The notes beneath the pieces were generated by a model, which was given only the letters and a program-made list of their open reading frames with translations, was not told where the DNA came from and did not search any database. From Guyanagaster necrorhizus (Eukaryota > Basidiomycota > Agaricomycetes > Agaricales > Physalacriaceae): a DNA stretch of 64,000 bases. This document shows, one piece after another, positions 59,065 to 64,000 of this stretch (positions are counted from its first letter, which is position 1; each line of letters starts with the position of its first letter). The translations under genes and the position numbers were made by a program. Location: NCBI RefSeq assembly GCF_019112545.1, contig NW_025064882.1, positions 1,967,314-2,031,313 on the forward strand, read 5' to 3'.

Positions 59065-59202
59065 ATGCCTCCTGCTCTAAATCCATCTGATCCAAACTTC
59101 ACACACAAGTTCTTCGAACTCCTAGCTTCTATCATTGGAATCCTGATCGGCTTGTTGGTGATCATACAGCTGTGCCATGGACGCCAATCTATTACTGCCT
59201 GA
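59065..59202 (+). CDS. Leader small ORF of element D, 45 codons, one hydrophobic helix, overlapping gag start
   Basis: From ATG 59065 to TGA 59200-59202. It begins MPPALNPSDPNFTHKFFELL, continues with the hydrophobic ASIIGILIGLLVIIQL and ends LCHGRQSITA. The next frame (gag) starts at ATG 59177, 26 bases before the end of this stop, in the +1 frame. The arrangement ATG, helix, Cys-His pair and stop right after ITA is kept in the other copies. A single-pass membrane peptide is the simplest reading; its role is unknown. Confidence 0.55.
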   Translation: MPPALNPSDPNFTHKFFELLASIIGILIGLLVIIQLCHGRQSITA

Positions 59203-62098
59203 GCTATCTGACACTATCAAGAATTTCAACGCATCCATACAATCCTCTGAAATGTCACACCAGACCTCCCCCTCCATGACATCCCTCCCTCTGTCTGAAA
59301 CTCCGTCCGACACCCCAAAGAAACAGAACCTGAAGACAAGCCTGGGCACTCGACTGAAAGGCATTTTAGGGAAGAGGAGGAGCAGCAGTGGCATGAATAT
59401 CCCCTAAGACCCCTATCGGCAATCGTCTGAGACCCTGGAAACTCTTGGGCTACAGAGTTTCAACGAACCCGACCTGACACCCCCATCCCCTCCCCTGAGC
59501 ACAGCATCACTGCATCAAGAACAACCATCGCCCAATCTGGAATTGGGCGCTGGGCTAGAGACTCCATGGATGCCATACAGATGGCTCCAAGGAGCAGAAG
59601 TACCGACAGGCATGGACTCCGACATGCCTTGTCAACAAGAAGTAGTGGAAGGGGAACAAGAGTCAGTAGTCCTGACCCCTTCTTTGATGACACCAACAGG
59701 GATGAGGTCTGGTACTGGCAAGCAGCATCAAGAGCAGCCAGTAGAATGGAGTGAGAGCAAGGAGGAGCCTCACACCTACCAAGGCGTGGTCCAGTGGTAC
59801 CAAACCCAATACGGCCAACCCCACAATCCCTTGCCGACTTCCTTGATGCTCCCGACTTTCCGTTCCGGGAGCCAGTCTCTCCCCCCAGTGACTCCGACTC
59901 CTGGGCAGAGTCGCTTGCTGGGACCGTCCATGCCGATGACTACCACCACCGGCAGTCACCATTTCTTGATGATGACCACCTGCTATCATACGGGACAGAC
60001 ACCGTCGCCAAAACTGACGATATCTCCATCCGGGGAGATGGGATACTGCCAGCCCTCGGATCAATCAGAGGCGACGACAAACATATTGATCCCACTGGGG
60101 ACCTCAGGAGGGTCCTCGATGGGCCAATTGCCACCCTCTTCCTCTGCCCCCGGTTCTATCAAAACTTCCGCCGGTATCGCAGAGCAGTGGTGCCGCCAAC
60201 AGAAGGAGAAGAGGAGCAGCCCGACCGGGAGCCTACTCCTCGACCCGGATCCGAGAATGTCGAGTCCAGTACTCAGCCTCAGGCCACTCATCCCGGAAAC
60301 CTTCAGCTAGCAAGGCAGTTCCCTCCTCGAGGGGACCACTGACAAGGGAGCCAACAGGGACGACAAGGCCGAGGAGGAGGACCAAGGGGGCCGAGTCATG
60401 GACCCCATCCTTGAATGGGGAAGTATCATCGATATAACCACATGCCAAGCACAGGAGAAGAAGCAATGAGAATGAGAGGCATGCGAGGAGGAGTTTGTCC
60501 AGCTATATCAAGAACAGGTAGCCGAACTTTGGAGGGATGATCTTTAGCTACGATCGTCTCTGGGGAGAAGGTACACCACCGCTGATCTTGTTGAGAAGGA
60601 GGAAATTTTACAGTATGCCGTGATAGAGCGGGCTATTTCTAATTTCAATCAGTGGTTCTTACATTATCAGATGATGGCAATGCCACCATATCGACCAAGA
60701 TTCGGCAAGCGACAGGCACCAATGCCATGGATGCCGAGCATCATGCCATCTAGAATGACAAACATGGCATCGTCAATCCGAATGGTGACATCAAGGTACT
60801 TGGACACCACATCTGCCATCCGCAGTATGGCATCTCGGCTAGCCCGATCCTATGGACCGCCGAGAGTCCATCACCCAAACCCCTGGACCGGCACAGGAAG
60901 CCGGCTATTAGCAGGACAACCGCCGCCTGACGAAGCTGAAGGAAGTGGGCCAGCCCCATTGGATGAAAAGAAGGATGACCCTGAAGCCACAGCACAGGGA
61001 TAGACAATCAAGGATGGCCAAATCGTCCGAAAGGAAGGGCCTCCGACGCCAAGAAGCCCTGTCGCTGATGACAGATCCTTGCATTCCTTTCCAGGGCCCC
61101 CGATGGACTGGGTCGGCCCTCCTAGTGGGGAACCCCTGAATTCGATGTCGCCTTTGGATCTGAAGGCACATGTATTAAATGTCAGGCCGATGTTCGGGTG
61201 GGACCCTCTTCCCTTCAAGGGGGCTTCAGATGATATTGACTGTTTCCTTCTAGACTGCGACCAATATTTCCAAGTTTTCACACTCTATTTTCTCCTTGAC
61301 GTATACAAAGTCAACTACACCATGATATACCTCGAGGACAAAGCAAAGGTATGGTGGGTTTTGATGGCCCCTACCTTTTGGTCAACCACATGACAACATC
61401 ACTGACTTTTTTCATGGCCGGTACTAAAACAGATGATCCATGACAAGTTCACAGATCCTGCTGTCCGAGAAGTACATAAGGCAAAGATGAAGGAATACAA
61501 GATGGGCGACAAGATGGCGCCAGACTACTTTGACAAGCTGGAGCGACTTGGAAAGTTGGCTGAAATCTGGGAGGATATAGCCGACTTGGGGCAAATGGTG
61601 GAGTATATGAAGTTGGGAGTGCCGCCCCACTATCTGAAGACCATTTCAGACCTTGGACATAGCATGCCAGTCGGCTACAATGACTGGAAGTCCAGAATCA
61701 TCCTAATATGGCAAGAGCGGCAATGACAGAAGGCAGAAGCCGCAAACCTGTGGGGGCAGCACAGGTACCAGGGACAGGGCTCGAAGCCCTCCACCTCCTA
61801 TGCGACCATGTCCGCCAGGCCCGGCGGCTCAGCCCCAACTTCTCAGAACGATGGGAAGCGAACCGGTAAGGGCCCCAGTACCGAAAAGGGTAAGCAGATT
61901 GATGTGGATCACCTCAAGAAGGAGGGGAAGTGCTTCAACTGTAGCCAACCAGGCCACATGGCACAGAACTGCCTGGAGAAGAAGAACAAGCACATCCGGG
62001 AGGACATCAGGGCACAGATTGCCGAATTAATGAAGGAGAACAATGACCTCAGGCAGGATGACAAGCCTGAGGAGGCAAAAGACGGGGCCAAGCAGTAA
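59177..62098 (+). pseudogene. Element D gag polyprotein (several in-frame stops)
   Basis: All pieces lie in one frame: 59177-59407, 59543-60310, 60620-61003, 61079-61393, 61433-61726 and 61808-62098. That is about 970 codons, large for a Gypsy gag. The N-terminal half is Ser/Thr/Pro-rich. The capsid-like region is around 61200-61720 (DDIDCFLLDCDQYFQVF, KVWWVL, KMKEYKMGDKMAPDYFDKLERL). A CCHC nucleocapsid knuckle (KCFNCSQPGHMAQNC) is near 61930-61975, before a charged tail. An overlapping frame-1 reading (59794-60342) is open by chance. Stops include several TGA. Confidence 0.8.
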
Positions 62099-62568
62099 GC
62101 AGTTCGACTGCCTCGGCCAAAGGAACAAGTAACGGGTCACATTCTGCTGGATAGACTGACAATTTATCCTCTATAGTATCACCACCTATGCCTAAATTAT
62201 GTGTGCATTTGAATATACCCGACCCCATTACTCAGAAACCAGAATCGCCTAAGGAATTGACTTCTAGAACTCAAGTGCCGATAAAGGGCTGAAGAAGGGC
62301 AGAGAGCCCCAAAGGTACGTTTCCATCTCCTGTTCATCAAACTAAAAATAAAAAACAGACTCAACTGCCTATGGGCTGAACAGGGGTAGAGAACCCCACC
62401 ACATGGCTCAAGCCATTCGATACAGAATAGACTTGGTGAGCCATCAAGGATGCCAAGGATGAAGCAATGGCAAAGGCTGTACTCAAGAATTGGGTTCATA
62501 AGACCCGAGTTAAGGAAGTAATCGACAATATGATCACAGGGATACAAGCCACGAAATGATGTTGAGCC

Positions 62569-63006
62569 TTGGAATGGCTCAATGAATTACATGGACCACG
62601 AAAGTTCATTCGAAGGGCCAAATCCACAGGAAACGATTTACTAGCTAAAGCACAGATCGAGACGTTAACATCTCGATCTACCCACGCAGTCACTGCTTTG
62701 ATCGACAGTGGCTGCACAGGAAGCAGCATCAATCGAACTTTTATCAATAAGTATCAATTGCCTACTCGGGCAACAGCGGCATCCATTCCTGTTTACAATG
62801 CAGATGGAACCAGGAACCAAGCAGGAATGATCACTGAATATGTGGAGCTCAGGCTCACTATCGGCGATCATTCAGAACAAATCGACTTAGCAGTTACTGA
62901 CCTAGGAACAAGAGAAGTGTTCTTTGGTCACGACTGGCTAATTAGACACAATCCGTTAATCAATTGGAAAACAGGACGAATCATCTTCGCTCGATGCCAT
63001 TGCTAG
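62569..63006 (+). pseudogene. Element D aspartic protease domain of pol
   Basis: 145 open codons in frame 1. The motif ALIDSGCTGSSINRTF is the retropepsin active site; VFFGHDWLIRHN is the second conserved block. It ends at a TAG (63003-63005) before KIPFELLD. Pol is in a different frame from gag, as is usual in Gypsy elements that use frameshifting. Confidence 0.8.
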
Positions 63007-63060
63007 AAGATTCCATTCGAACTACTGGATGAAGATCCCGAAGACCAGTGGGATGAGGAA

Positions 63061-63840
63061 ATGGAGGATGGTGAGACCATTCTCGCCATCGACTCACAAA
63101 GGGCCATTAGCATTCATGCTATGCACCATGCTAATAACCTAGCGGTGAAAGCTAATGCCGAAAAGGAGGAGAGGACATTCGAAGAAATGATACCCGAATG
63201 GGCATGCGATTACAGGGACTTGTTCGAAAAAGAAAGTTTCGATGAACTACCCGACACCAAACCCTGGGACCATGCAATCAAATTAATCCCTAACGCCAAC
63301 ACAAATCTAGATTGCAAGTGTTATCCACTGGGCAATAACAAACAACAAGAACTAGCTCAGTTCCTTGAAGAAAACTTATCTAGTGGATGGATCCGGCCAT
63401 CAAAGTCACCCATGGCATCACCCTTCTTTTTCGTCAAAAAGAAGGATGGAAAACTCCAGCCTGTCCAAGATTATTGGAAGCTCAATGAGATGACAATTAA
63501 AAACCGTTATCTGCTCCCTTTAATCTCAGAGTTGATGGACAAACTCTGAGGAGCAAAATACTACACCAAACTGGATGTTTGGTGGGGATACAACAATGTC
63601 TGTATCAGAGAGGGTGATGAATGGAAAGCCACTTTTCAAACAAACCGTGGTTTGTTTGAACTGACGGTTATGTTCTTTAGATTGACAAATTCACCAGCCA
63701 CCTTCCAGTGGATGATGAATGACATCTTCAAGGACCTCATCGCCACCAGAAGAGTCACAATCTATCTAGATGACATACTAATTATGTCTAAAACCAAGAA
63801 TGAACACTGAAGGATCGTATGACAAGTGCTATCCTTGATG
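63061..63840 (+). pseudogene. Element D reverse transcriptase, cut by LTR F
   Basis: Frame 1: [58 protein letters not shown], one TGA at 63547, then FQTNRGLFELTVMFFRLTN and the intact active-site motif YLDDIL at about 63760-63778. The frame breaks off at 63840. Confidence 0.85.
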
Positions 63841-64000
63841 TGTTAGACTCAAACCCCACGTGACTATTAACACGTGATGATAAACCGATTGAATCTCGCA
63901 CTTCAGGTTAAACAATCAGAGTTCACCAAATGTCAATGATGTCGATGTGGGTCAAGGCTTTGCAAGTAGTAAGAGCTCGAGAGTAGTTTGGTGGAAATAA
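63841..64000 (-). mobile_element. Element F: opposite-strand LTR of the same family, runs off the window
   Basis: TGTTAGACTCAAACCCCACG.. is the reverse complement of the end of element D's LTR (CGTGGGGTTTGAGTCTAACA), and similarity continues to the window edge (CTCGAGAGTAGTTTGGTG). CpG is retained, so it is young. It could be a full element or a solo LTR. Confidence 0.85.

Larger units (their letters stand above)
58483..63840 (+). mobile_element. Element D: youngest readable Gypsy element, 5' LTR to reverse transcriptase
   Basis: 5' LTR 58483-59008, leader small ORF, long gag in frame 2, then protease and reverse transcriptase in frame 1. It is cut inside RT at 63840 by LTR F; the remainder lies outside. 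Unlike A, B, C and E it keeps many CpG sites, and its stops are fewer. It still cannot make intact proteins as read. Confidence 0.9.

Noticed and set aside
59794..60342. 182-codon frame-1 reading in element D as gag
   Set aside because: The overlapping frame 2 is the one that matches element B's long minus-strand frames and continues to the zinc knuckle.
1..64000. CRISPR arrays, operons, prokaryotic signals
   Set aside because: The window is clearly fungal nuclear DNA; no regularly spaced short repeats were seen.

Overview
The window looks like a mushroom-forming basidiomycete (Agaricomycetes). Genes are dense and alternate in strand, most introns are 46-60 bp with GT..AG ends, and the protein set is typical of that group: a Kre6/Skn1 glucan protein, an FKS glucan synthase, a thaumatin-like protein, a velvet regulator, an F-box/LRR protein and chromodomain Gypsy elements. 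I rebuilt exon structures by hand from splice signals and protein continuity; nearly all spliced reading frames close exactly.

Gene-rich part (1-43,180), left to right: 3' end of an unrecognised gene (1-799); mitochondrial-type PPR protein (minus); alpha/beta hydrolase (plus); RRP9/U3-55K WD40 protein (minus); proline-rich protein with a PPSY motif and a C-terminal CaaX box (plus); HMG-box regulator (minus); about 3.5 kb with no gene I can support; MFS sugar transporter (plus); small two-helix membrane protein (plus); KRE6/SKN1-type GH16 protein (plus); Tag1-like membrane protein (plus); F-box/LRR protein (minus); thaumatin-like protein carrying a one-base frameshift (minus); FKS1 beta-1,3-glucan synthase (minus, 12 exons); Hikeshi/OPI10 (minus) head to head with RTF1 (plus); mitochondrial Mn-superoxide dismutase (plus); velvet-domain regulator (minus). 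Three cell-wall or beta-glucan genes (KRE6/SKN1, thaumatin-like, FKS1) lie within 17.3 kb.

Repeat part (43,181-64,000): no host gene, and CpG is almost absent over most of it. It is a nested pile of LTR retrotransposons. A degenerate gag fragment (A) is cut by the 5' LTR of element C. C is cut by a complete minus-strand element B (47,112-55,852, two 533-bp LTRs, 5-bp duplication CATCC) and by the 5' LTR of element E. E is cut by a younger element D that still has CpG. D is cut inside its reverse transcriptase by an opposite-strand LTR (F) that runs off the window. B to F share one LTR and leader type, and B and D share a Gypsy gag-pol. B carries a C-terminal chromodomain, so the family is a chromovirus. 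The four leaders that can be read each keep a 44-45 codon reading frame with a hydrophobic helix, overlapping the start of gag; I consider this the most unusual feature of the window.
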